The notes beneath the pieces are model-generated. The model did not search any database. It saw only the letters and a list, made by a program, of their open reading frames with translations, and was not told the DNA's origin. DNA of 64,000 nucleotides from Candidatus Nanosynbacter sp. HMT-352 (GTDB lineage Bacteria; Patescibacteriota; Saccharimonadia; Saccharimonadales; Saccharimonadaceae): contig NZ_CP089290.1 of NCBI RefSeq assembly GCF_022819385.1, positions 62,001 through 126,000 on the forward strand, in the 5' to 3' direction. A program made the translations under genes and the position numbers. This document shows positions 1 through 7,635 of this stretch, piece by piece. How positions within the stretch are numbered: position 1 is the stretch's first letter; every line of letters begins with the position of its first letter.

Positions 1-984
1 CCTGACGATATTGCTGGCGTGGTAGCGCGCTGGACCGGAATTCCAGTGGAACGATTGATGGAAAGTGAATCCAGCAAATTGACCAAATTGGAAGAATCAA
101 TTAGCCGCCAAGTCATCGGGCAAGATCGCGCTGTAGCAGCTGTAGCAAGCGCCATTCGTAGGTCGCGCGCTGGACTCGGCGACGTTAATCGACCGATTGG
201 CTCATTCCTATTCCTCGGACCTACTGGCGTGGGAAAAACAGAAGTCGCGCGCAGTTTATGCCGTGAATTATTCGACGACGAGCATGCCATGATTCGAATT
301 GACATGAGTGAATATATGGAACGCCACGCCGTAGCCAGATTGATCGGTTCGCCTCCAGGATATGTCGGCTACGATCAGGGCGGTCAATTGACGGAAGCCG
401 TTAGGCGACGCCCTTATAGCGTGGTTTTGTTTGACGAAATCGAAAAAGCACACCCCGACGTATTTAACGTACTATTGCAAGTTTTGGACGACGGTCGATT
501 GACGGACGGACAAGGACGAACGATTGACTTTAGCAACACCATTATCATCATGACCAGCAACGTCGGATCGCAAATGATTATGGACTACACGGGCGACGAC
601 ATTAGCTCTCTCGACAATCAAATTTTAGAGACACTTCGTGGTCATTTCCGTCCAGAATTCTTAAACCGAATTGACGACATCGTGATTTTTGATCGCATTC
701 ACCCTGAATCGATGCGTGCGATTGTTGACGTGCAATTAGAAAAAGTTGTTCGCCAAGTTAAGGATAGTCGCGACATAACGCTGGATTTTGACAATAGCGT
801 TTGCGATATGTTGGCGCGAGACGGCTACGACCCGAGTTTCGGCGCTCGACCACTTAAGCGTTTGATTCAAAAACGCGTGCTTGATCCTTTGGCACTCGAA
901 CTGATCGACGGGCGAATTCATGACGGAGATACGGTAAAAGTTGCTGCAGTGGATGATCGAATTGCCTTTACGAATATCGTATAA
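1..984 (+). CDS. clpB: ClpB-type AAA+ disaggregase, C-terminal part (5' end outside window)
   Basis: The reading frame is open from base 1, so this is the 3' part of a longer gene. It covers the second AAA+ module: Walker A GPTGVGKT, Walker [14 protein letters not shown], the sensor/arginine-finger stretch PEFLNRID, and the C-terminal small-domain sensor-2 motif [11 protein letters not shown]. The segment [19 protein letters not shown], the phrase [10 protein letters not shown] before the module and the lack of further domains resemble ClpB rather than ClpC. ClpB hexamers thread aggregated proteins through a central pore with DnaK/DnaJ help in the cytoplasm. The stop codon overlaps the -10 element of the next gene. 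Confidence 0.9.
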   Translation, partial: PDDIAGVVARWTGIPVERLMESESSKLTKLEESISRQVIGQDRAVAAVASAIRRSRAGLGDVNRPIGSFLFLGPTGVGKTEVARSLCRELFDDEHAMIRIDMSEYMERHAVARLIGSPPGYVGYDQGGQLTEAVRRRPYSVVLFDEIEKAHPDVFNVLLQVLDDGRLTDGQGRTIDFSNTIIIMTSNVGSQMIMDYTGDDISSLDNQILETLRGHFRPEFLNRIDDIVIFDRIHPESMRAIVDVQLEKVVRQVKDSRDITLDFDNSVCDMLARDGYDPSFGARPLKRLIQKRVLDPLALELIDGRIHDGDTVKVAAVDDRIAFTNIV

Positions 985-985
985 T
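980..985 (+). promoter_or_regulatory. -10 element TATAAT of a probable leaderless promoter
   Basis: TATAAT overlaps the clpB stop codon and ends exactly 6 nt before the ATG at 992. A normal -10 to +1 distance puts the transcription start on the A of the ATG, and no Shine-Dalgarno sequence precedes that ATG. The same geometry recurs elsewhere in the window. Confidence 0.6.
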
Positions 986-991
986 AGATAC

Positions 992-1867
992 ATGAGCCAA
1001 ATTCGCAGCGAGCACTTGGAAAATCATACCAACAAAACCTATCAAGAGCGGATGAACCAAACAGCGTCATCCAAATTCGGAGCCATCGAAAAACACCTTG
1101 GTAAGAACATTAAATTGCTTGATTTTGGTTCTGGTTTCTCGCCAGAATTCATCAAACAAGTGACGCAAACAGGAACTCACTACGTAGCCTATGATGTTTC
1201 ACAAATTGTTCAATCTCAACTTCAAGAAAATAACATTGATTTCATCACTAAAGAACAACTTGAAAACATCGAAGATGAATTCGACATCATCTACATGTCT
1301 AGTGTATTTCACGAATTGATGAGCTATCTATCTCGACCTGAGCGCACTAAAACATTCGCAATGCTAGATAGAGCACTCAAGCCCGACGGCGTCATTATCA
1401 TCCGCGATTGGGGTCCCGGCGATACGCCAAACCTAGTCACGTCTATCGAAGTAGCATCTGAGGATGTTAACGATGAAGTTTATACATGGATCAAAGCGCT
1501 TGTTAAAAATTCAGTGATTAGCATGCCTACTATCGTTTGCGACGACAATGATAATCCTATCGCTCCGTACATTTACAAGGCAAATAGCCAAACTATTTAT
1601 GAAATCATGTTTCACGCGGTTTGGGGGCTGGATTCACTTGAACGCGAATCAAAAGAATCGTACGTTATCGTGGATCACCTTATTCACAAATGGATTTGCG
1701 CGCCACATGGCTACAAAATAACACAGTCGCAGAATGAATTCGATGAAACCTATTTGCCACATTTACAAAAATACTTCAAAATCGATAATATTCCATGGCC
1801 AACAAAGGTTATTTACGAACTAAAAAAGGACATCGTAAATAACACACCAGCAAACTTTATAGCATAA
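992..1867 (+). CDS. class I SAM-dependent methyltransferase
   Basis: A 291-residue protein with a Rossmann-type methyltransferase core: motif I LLDFGSGFS near residue 40, the acidic second strand YVAYDVS, the motif IV region FDIIYMSSVFHEL, and a post-motif LKPDGVIIIRDWGPGD. Substrate is unknown. The C-terminal half (about residues 170-291) matches nothing I recognise and may confer specificity. The open frame extends upstream to 941 inside clpB, but the ATG at 992 is preferred because a TATAAT ends 6 nt before it. The next gene begins only 8 bases after the stop. Confidence 0.75.
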   Translation: MSQIRSEHLENHTNKTYQERMNQTASSKFGAIEKHLGKNIKLLDFGSGFSPEFIKQVTQTGTHYVAYDVSQIVQSQLQENNIDFITKEQLENIEDEFDIIYMSSVFHELMSYLSRPERTKTFAMLDRALKPDGVIIIRDWGPGDTPNLVTSIEVASEDVNDEVYTWIKALVKNSVISMPTIVCDDNDNPIAPYIYKANSQTIYEIMFHAVWGLDSLERESKESYVIVDHLIHKWICAPHGYKITQSQNEFDETYLPHLQKYFKIDNIPWPTKVIYELKKDIVNNTPANFIA

Positions 1868-1875
1868 CTACCACG

Positions 1876-2478
1876 ATGAACTACAACGATAATCACTACA
1901 AACTAACCATCAAATCGGCGCTTCTAGGAGTCGGCAGAATGCTTGGTTTACCGAAATATTTCCTGATAACAATTGTCGCGACCGTCGCCTTCGCCGTGAT
2001 AATTTATTTCGCAATCAACGCCAATTTTTACGGGCCGCTGATGATGTCGCGCTTACCAATCATCGATAAAATCGCGCTGCTCGGTTCGATGATTATAGAC
2101 ATCTTCAAACAAAGTTTCACTTCACCAAATAGTGCGTTGCTTATGGTAGTGTCAATTCTTCAAGGTGTATCGATCGCCGCTGTAATTTTTACATCAAAGA
2201 ATAATCGCGACAATGAAAAAACTGTATCTCGACAAGTCGGATTAAGCGGAATCGCATCAATTGCCGCAACAATTGGACTCGGCTGCGTTCCCTGCGGAAC
2301 ATCACTAATCTTGCCAATTGTAACCCTATTTTTCTCAGGAGCTGCCGCCGCCACCGCCGCAAATATCGCCAGCACAATAGTCCTGTTGTTAGCTTTACTG
2401 CTCAGTTTATTCTCGCTATATAAATCAGGTCAAATTATTTTTATGTACACAGAATTATCTAAACAGGAGAAAATATGA
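1876..2478 (+). CDS. polytopic membrane protein with intramembrane CxxC (putative redox partner)
   Basis: A 200-residue protein with about four or five hydrophobic segments (roughly residues 28-48, 60-75, 85-107, 123-147, 155-183). The fourth carries GLGCVPCGTSL, a CxxC motif placed in or at the membrane. I do not recognise the family with certainty. The TGA stop overlaps the ATG of the DsbA-like gene (ATGA), so the two are probably translationally coupled. The inference is that this protein passes electrons across the membrane to or from the thioredoxin-fold partner, as DsbB, VKOR or CcdA-type proteins do. It is too short and differently arranged to assign to any of those. Confidence 0.6.
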   Translation: MNYNDNHYKLTIKSALLGVGRMLGLPKYFLITIVATVAFAVIIYFAINANFYGPLMMSRLPIIDKIALLGSMIIDIFKQSFTSPNSALLMVVSILQGVSIAAVIFTSKNNRDNEKTVSRQVGLSGIASIAATIGLGCVPCGTSLILPIVTLFFSGAAAATAANIASTIVLLLALLLSLFSLYKSGQIIFMYTELSKQEKI

Positions 2479-3191
2479 ATCGACAAAAATCATCAGGCAT
2501 AGCGCTTATTTGGGCTCTTTCGGGAATTGTAATCGTGGGAATTGTGGCTTTGTTTATTTATGGAATTGTCAATCGCCCGCCGAATCGTCACATTGGTGAC
2601 AATAAACCATGGAACGAAAAAATGTCGCAAGGATCCGCCGACGCGAAAAACGTATTCATTGATTATACTGACTATTTTTGTTCATTTTGCGCCGAGGTCG
2701 AAGCCGCAACCAGCACAGAATTCTTCAAAAATGACTATATTAAATCCGGAAAAGTTCGTTATGAGCATCGCGTAGTAACACTATTAAAAGAAATGACCAA
2801 CAATACCGAAACCGGTGCTCACGCTGCGTTTTGTGCTGCTGATCAAGATAAATATTGGCAGTACACCCACGATATCGTCCCGCGCATTAAGCGTGATTAC
2901 TTCGATAAAGGAATTGGTGTAAAAAACGTTGCTGTGCCGAAAAAAATCCCTGTTCTTCCACTGGAATATTTCCTAACTTCCGCCAAAAACGTCGGCATGA
3001 ATGAATCGCAATTTTCCGATTGTATGACTAAAAAACCGCACCAAAAAGAAATTGACGGCAACACACAAAAAGCTCTGTCGCTTGGCGTGAATGGCTTGCC
3101 ATATATGGTTATTAACGACTATCAAACCAGCGGATTCGTCGGTGGAGAAAACGGATTAAGAAGTATTCTTAAAGCCGGCGGCGTCGAATAA
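2475..3191 (+). CDS. membrane-anchored DsbA-like thioredoxin-fold protein
   Basis: A 238-residue protein with one N-terminal membrane anchor (about residues 8-32) followed by an extracytoplasmic DsbA/thioredoxin_4-type domain. The active site is CSFC at residues 69-72 in the context DYTDYFCSFC. A cis-proline loop candidate is GVNGLPYMVIN near the C-terminus. The family forms or isomerises disulfides in exported proteins, consistent with the Cys-containing secreted proteins in this window. An AGGAGA Shine-Dalgarno lies just before the ATG inside the upstream gene, and the genes overlap by 4 bases. Confidence 0.85.
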   Translation: MNRQKSSGIALIWALSGIVIVGIVALFIYGIVNRPPNRHIGDNKPWNEKMSQGSADAKNVFIDYTDYFCSFCAEVEAATSTEFFKNDYIKSGKVRYEHRVVTLLKEMTNNTETGAHAAFCAADQDKYWQYTHDIVPRIKRDYFDKGIGVKNVAVPKKIPVLPLEYFLTSAKNVGMNESQFSDCMTKKPHQKEIDGNTQKALSLGVNGLPYMVINDYQTSGFVGGENGLRSILKAGGVE

Positions 3192-3298
3192 TTATTTGAT
3201 TTGTCGCGCGGAATTAAGCAACTCCCGTGATAAAAATAACAAGCACCCGCTTACGATAAACATAACGTTTTTCTATTTGTTTCGCTATCCTTGAATAG

Positions 3299-4417
3299 TT
3301 ATTCCCATCTAAATAGCTTAATGGCTAAGAAATAAACAGCGAAAGTCCAAGCCGCGATAATACCGAATTGTGGCAAGACTTCCATAAAACTTGCGTGCTC
3401 GGTCATAATTAGCCGAAAACCATCCGTGATTGGAGTTATAGGAACAAATTGAGCAACGCTTCGCAACCATTCTGGAAATAGATAAAGCGGGATAAATGTG
3501 CCAGACAGAAACATCATTGGAAAAGAAATCAAATTGCTTAATGCAGAAGACTGATCTTCGTTTTTCGACCAGCCAGCAATCAATAGCCCTATTCCCACCA
3601 TCATGAATGCCGATAATATAGATATAACGACAAACAGTGTCCAATCGCCTCGCATATTAAAGTGAAATATCAAAGCGCCAGCGACAACCATCATGATCAA
3701 GCTAAGCAAGGAAATAATCGTATAGTGAATTGCTGTAGAGATAATCAACTGACCAGAAGTAAACGGCGCTGCACGTAAGCGTCGGTACGAGCCACGCTTC
3801 TTTTCGGCCGGCATTTGATTAGCTAAGCCAAAAATACCCATGCTTATCAAACTGAAAGTTAATAGTCCCGTAAATATGTAATCAAACGATTTCAATTGCT
3901 CATCGCCAATCGCTTTACCAACAGCTTTAAGCGGAGCTTCAGGTTGACCCATCTGACTATTGATGTTATTGGTAATTTGGTTCATCACCGCCACTAACGT
4001 GTTACCCGCTTGTTCAGAACCTTTGGCGTAAAGAACATTCATCGTGCCTGTTGGAATAGGATGATTGTCGTTATTTTTTATCGCGCCAAAATCACTCGGA
4101 AGCTCAATAATACCGTTAAGCTCCGACCGCTTCATTTTTTCGCGCGCGTCATTCATATCTTTAACATCTTTAATTTTGAGAATCGAATCCTTCGAATTTT
4201 CTTTGGCATTTTTAACGAAACTTTTAGCAAATTCTGTCTGCGAATTGTTGACAATTGCAATATTAAAACTGGTCGAATCATTACTAAAAACCGACCCGAA
4301 CACTAATAGAAAAATCAGCGGAAAAAGGAAAGTAAAAAATAGCGCCATTTTATCTCGGACGAAACGCTTTTGCTGAGCGCGAACTTGACCGAATATTCCA
4401 ATCCAATATTTTTTCAT
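3299..4417 (-). CDS. ABC-2 type transporter permease
   Basis: A 372-residue permease with the ABC-2 layout: one N-terminal transmembrane helix (about residues 20-42), an extracellular domain of about 140 residues, then five helices from about residue 175 to the end, finishing with IKLFRWE. The ATP-binding subunit lies directly upstream with one base between them, so the pair forms one exporter. Homologous pairs (DrrAB/NatAB style) export drugs, sodium or lipophilic compounds. Substrate cannot be inferred. Confidence 0.85.
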   Translation of the reverse strand: MKKYWIGIFGQVRAQQKRFVRDKMALFFTFLFPLIFLLVFGSVFSNDSTSFNIAIVNNSQTEFAKSFVKNAKENSKDSILKIKDVKDMNDAREKMKRSELNGIIELPSDFGAIKNNDNHPIPTGTMNVLYAKGSEQAGNTLVAVMNQITNNINSQMGQPEAPLKAVGKAIGDEQLKSFDYIFTGLLTFSLISMGIFGLANQMPAEKKRGSYRRLRAAPFTSGQLIISTAIHYTIISLLSLIMMVVAGALIFHFNMRGDWTLFVVISILSAFMMVGIGLLIAGWSKNEDQSSALSNLISFPMMFLSGTFIPLYLFPEWLRSVAQFVPITPITDGFRLIMTEHASFMEVLPQFGIIAAWTFAVYFLAIKLFRWE

Positions 4418-4418
4418 G

Positions 4419-5180
4419 CTAATCCCGAATTGCCTTTCCTGTTAAATCAATAAACACGTCCTCTAAGTTGGCTTGCTCGACAACTTGCTCCTTCTTAAAA
4501 CCGCGCGCTAATAATTGCTGGATGAGATTATGCGGCGTATCAATTGTGATAATCTTACCGCTATCCATAATTGCCAGACGGTCACACAATAATTCCGCTT
4601 CGTCCATATAATGCGTCGTCAAAAGAATCGTAATTCCCTCGTCGCGAATTTCCTTAATCAAGTCCCATAAATTTCTACGCGCCTGCGGATCAAGCCCTGT
4701 GGTCGGCTCGTCCAGAAACAATACTTTCGGATTATTTACCAATGTCGAAGCAATCGCAAAACGCTGTTTTTGACCGCCAGAAAGTTGCTCAACATAACTC
4801 TTAGCTTTTTCTGTCAATTGAACCTTAGCGAGCAGTACCTCAGTATCAACTGTCCGACCATATAAACTACCAAACATTTTCAATTGTTCACGCAAAGTCA
4901 GCTTGTCATAAAAAGCCGTCGATTGAAGCTGAATGCCAATTATATTCTTAATATCCTTAGGTTTCTTAGCGACATCTATGCCGTCAATTGTAGCCACGCC
5001 GCCATCAATTGGTCTGAGCGCTTCCAGCATTTCCAACGTTGTTGTTTTGCCCGCGCCGTTAGGGCCAAGAATCCCAAATATCTCGCCCTTTTTAACTTCA
5101 AACGACACGCCGTCGACCACGTTATTTCCACCATAAGTCTTAACAAGTTTATCGACTTTTATAATTGGCTCGAGTTCCAC
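4419..5180 (-). CDS. ABC transporter ATP-binding protein (DrrA/NatA-like)
   Basis: A 253-residue nucleotide-binding subunit with Walker A GPNGAGKTT, Q-loop, signature LSGGQKQR, Walker B VLFLDEPTTGLD and the H-loop TTHYMDEAELL. The C-terminal ending with DVFIDLTGKAIRD is typical of DrrA-type exporters. It starts at GTG 5180, with GAGAGG about 9 bases upstream as ribosome binding site. It is co-transcribed with the permease downstream. The 95-base gap to the divergent deacetylase gene holds the promoters of both. Confidence 0.88.
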   Translation of the reverse strand: MELEPIIKVDKLVKTYGGNNVVDGVSFEVKKGEIFGILGPNGAGKTTTLEMLEALRPIDGGVATIDGIDVAKKPKDIKNIIGIQLQSTAFYDKLTLREQLKMFGSLYGRTVDTEVLLAKVQLTEKAKSYVEQLSGGQKQRFAIASTLVNNPKVLFLDEPTTGLDPQARRNLWDLIKEIRDEGITILLTTHYMDEAELLCDRLAIMDSGKIITIDTPHNLIQQLLARGFKKEQVVEQANLEDVFIDLTGKAIRD

Positions 5181-5260
5181 TCCGCAAATTCCTCTCTGTT
5201 GTAATTTTTGATCAAGCTAGTCTCTACTTATTATCAATAATAACAAAACCAAAATACTAG

Positions 5261-5269
5261 TGCTATACT
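5261..5269 (+). promoter_or_regulatory. extended -10 promoter TGCTATACT, leaderless geometry
   Basis: TGCTATACT is a TGn-extended -10 element whose hexamer ends 6 nt before the ATG at 5276. No Shine-Dalgarno sequence fits before that ATG. The predicted start of transcription is the A of ATG. Confidence 0.65.
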
Positions 5270-5275
5270 TATAAT

Positions 5276-6712
5276 ATGCGCATTCAAAGAAAAAAAGCAA
5301 AACCAAAATCGAAAAAACTATTTATTATCATACCGTTTTTGATTTTGCTATTTTCGGCAGGGCTATTTGGGATATATTTCCTCAATCAATCACACTCGCG
5401 ACAAACGACTGCGCCCTCTGACGAAAAGTATTATTTTGCCGATTCGAAATATTCTGGCATTCGCTCAAAGTTCGTCACCAGAGATAACAAACGGGAAAAA
5501 GTTTCAATTGAATATCCGATCACGGAAAATGAAAAGATTAATCGCTTAATTAGCGAGTCGATTGATAAAATTGATCGTGATTTTCAAAATACGGTTTTAC
5601 TGGCGACAGTTTTTGATAAGCCAATGACCGAAACAATTGGCTATCAAGTCACACACAACACTTCAGAAGCACTGTCAATTGTCGTCAATATTAAGCAGGA
5701 TATGAATGGCGCACATCCAGCATCAATGACGCAATTTTGGACTTTCGACAAAAAATCTGGCGAAGTTGTCGGCTTGGCTGATTTTACAGAACAGTCCGAT
5801 GAAGCCGCCGAAGCAATCATATCCGCTGCCAAAAATAGCGTTTCTCAGACCATCAAACAGCGCCAGCAACCAGAAATTGACCTAAACGAAATCATAAATA
5901 AAGAAGCTTTGTCTAATTTCATCATCACCAATAATGGCAATGCGTTGGCTTGGCCACTCGGTCAGGCATCGCTACTGCCATCATCTTACGGCGAATTGAC
6001 AATTACCGTGCCAATTTCCTCCGTCTCTAAATATCTACAAAACCCAACAGCTCGGAAACTAGCCAATATTCCCAAACCCGCAGAAAAACCAAAACCAGCG
6101 CCCGTAGCTCCAACGCCTACCGTCGCAAATAAAACAATTGCTCTAACTTTTGACGACGGACCTGGACCATACACCGAAAAACTGTTGGACATATTAGATA
6201 AGTACGACGCCAAGGCGACATTTTTCCTAATCGGCAGCAAAGTTTCAGCACGCGCCAACACGTTACGCCGCATGCAGTCGCGTGGACATCAATTAGGCAA
6301 TCACTCTTGGTCGCATCCAGAGTTAAATAAGGTTTCAGCAGAGCAACTCGCTAGTGAAATTGACCAGACAAATAACGCCATAAAACAAGCCGTCGGCACC
6401 AAGCCTAACATCATACGTCCGCCGTACGGCGCGTTTAATCGAGCGGTTTTGGAGCAATTCCGTCAACGCGGAATGTCGGCAGTTGTTTGGTCTGTCGATA
6501 CGCGCGACTGGGCTGATCGTAATAGCGAAATCGTCTGCTCAAGGGCTGTCGCTGGCGCTCGCAACGGAGCTGTGATTTTAATGCACGACATTCATCCGAC
6601 ATCCGTGAATGCCGTTCCTTGTATCCTTAATTCACTCAAACAGCAGGGCTATTCATTCGTAACGGTACAAAATTTAATCGGCGATATGACACCGGGCGCT
6701 GTTTATCCGTAA
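5276..6712 (+). CDS. membrane-anchored polysaccharide deacetylase (PdaC-like, DUF3298 + NodB)
   Basis: A 478-residue protein with a basic N-terminus and one anchor helix (about residues 14-36), then a DUF3298/RsiV-like region (about 70-255), a Pro-rich linker (267-283) and a NodB carbohydrate esterase 4 domain (about 284-475). Motifs seen: TFDDGP at 291-296 (base and metal Asp), HSWSHP at 343-348 (metal His pair), RPPYG, and LMHDIHP near the end (catalytic His). CE4 enzymes remove N-acetyl groups from peptidoglycan or chitin-like glycans. The domain order matches Bacillus PdaC, a peptidoglycan deacetylase, so cell-wall modification is the likely role. Confidence 0.88.
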   Translation: MRIQRKKAKPKSKKLFIIIPFLILLFSAGLFGIYFLNQSHSRQTTAPSDEKYYFADSKYSGIRSKFVTRDNKREKVSIEYPITENEKINRLISESIDKIDRDFQNTVLLATVFDKPMTETIGYQVTHNTSEALSIVVNIKQDMNGAHPASMTQFWTFDKKSGEVVGLADFTEQSDEAAEAIISAAKNSVSQTIKQRQQPEIDLNEIINKEALSNFIITNNGNALAWPLGQASLLPSSYGELTITVPISSVSKYLQNPTARKLANIPKPAEKPKPAPVAPTPTVANKTIALTFDDGPGPYTEKLLDILDKYDAKATFFLIGSKVSARANTLRRMQSRGHQLGNHSWSHPELNKVSAEQLASEIDQTNNAIKQAVGTKPNIIRPPYGAFNRAVLEQFRQRGMSAVVWSVDTRDWADRNSEIVCSRAVAGARNGAVILMHDIHPTSVNAVPCILNSLKQQGYSFVTVQNLIGDMTPGAVYP

Positions 6713-6714
6713 AC

Positions 6715-6936
6715 TTAATCAATCTCAAATATCTTATATTTTGAAGTTGCACCACGCACTAATTTAACCTTGGACGATGCGACCTTAAAATGTTTTGCCA
6801 ATAATTTAATAGCCGCCGCGTTGGCTCGACCTTCAATTGCCGGAGCTTTGATATAAACCGTCAATGTGTCGTCGTCATTTTTCACAACTTCCTCACGATG
6901 GCGAGAGTTTAGTTTAATGTGTACGGAGATTTTCAT
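6715..6936 (-). CDS. DUF167 / YggU family protein
   Basis: A 73-residue protein matching the small DUF167 (UPF0235) fold, with the family phrase IKAPAIEGRANAAAIKLLAKHF and the closing segment KVKLVRGATSKYKIFEI. Function in the family is unknown. It ends 2 bases from the convergent deacetylase gene and follows the next gene by only 6 bases, so those two minus-strand genes probably share a transcript. Confidence 0.85.
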   Translation of the reverse strand: MKISVHIKLNSRHREEVVKNDDDTLTVYIKAPAIEGRANAAAIKLLAKHFKVASSKVKLVRGATSKYKIFEID

Positions 6937-6942
6937 AAAACC

Positions 6943-7545
6943 TTAAAAATCTATCACTTCCAATTCCCGTGGCAAAATTTCTCGTACTTCCGCCGTTCCC
7001 GCAACTAATTGATAATCCTGAAGTTTCGGCGGTAAATCATCTTCAATAAATTGATAATCGACCTGATGTTTATCATTAAAATAATTAAGCAATTCCGCAT
7101 TCAAGAAATGATCACGCGGCGCACTTACCGAGCCATCTTTATTAAAAACCAAAGCTATTGATACGCCAGAAGTCGTCCCATTCTCATCCTTGGCATAATT
7201 CGCAGTCACTAAATGAACTGTCGGCTCAAATTCCAAAGCCAATTTACTAGAATTATCCACTTGCTCCTGACTAAGACGCGCTAATTGTCGATTTATTTCA
7301 TTCACCAAATCAGCAGTGCTCATCTCGCCGTTAGATTCTCGGCAATATTCACAATCGTTCAATGACTTAACATATTCCAGCAGCAAATTCATATCAACGT
7401 CAGTGTCGTTAACACCATGCTGTGACAATTGCTCCACCATCTCATGCAGCGCACCCAGCAAACTATAATCATTGGCATTTCTAGCAGCATCACCGATGCG
7501 GATGATGGCGCGAGCGATAGTGATGGTTTTGTTTGTTTTGTTCAT
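6943..7545 (-). CDS. hypothetical protein, 200 aa
   Basis: I do not recognise a family. The protein is soluble and acidic. The N-terminal third is helical with a CEYC motif near residue 77, and the second half looks like an alpha/beta domain (LALEFEPTVHLVTANYA...). A good Shine-Dalgarno AAGGAG precedes the ATG. It lies just after the restriction subunit gene on the same strand, separated by 90 bases, and just before the DUF167 gene. It could be the last gene of either unit. Confidence 0.6.
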   Translation of the reverse strand: MNKTNKTITIARAIIRIGDAARNANDYSLLGALHEMVEQLSQHGVNDTDVDMNLLLEYVKSLNDCEYCRESNGEMSTADLVNEINRQLARLSQEQVDNSSKLALEFEPTVHLVTANYAKDENGTTSGVSIALVFNKDGSVSAPRDHFLNAELLNYFNDKHQVDYQFIEDDLPPKLQDYQLVAGTAEVREILPRELEVIDF

Positions 7546-7635
7546 ACATTCTCCTTAGCATCTTTACTCCGCTCCAAAAGCATTTGTAAGCACCCAGTAG
7601 CCAACAACGGGCGAACATAATAATTTGCGTGTGTA

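Noticed and set aside
941-991. Upstream extension of the methyltransferase gene
   Set aside because: It lies within clpB and lacks a ribosome site; the promoter box sits between it and the ATG at 992.
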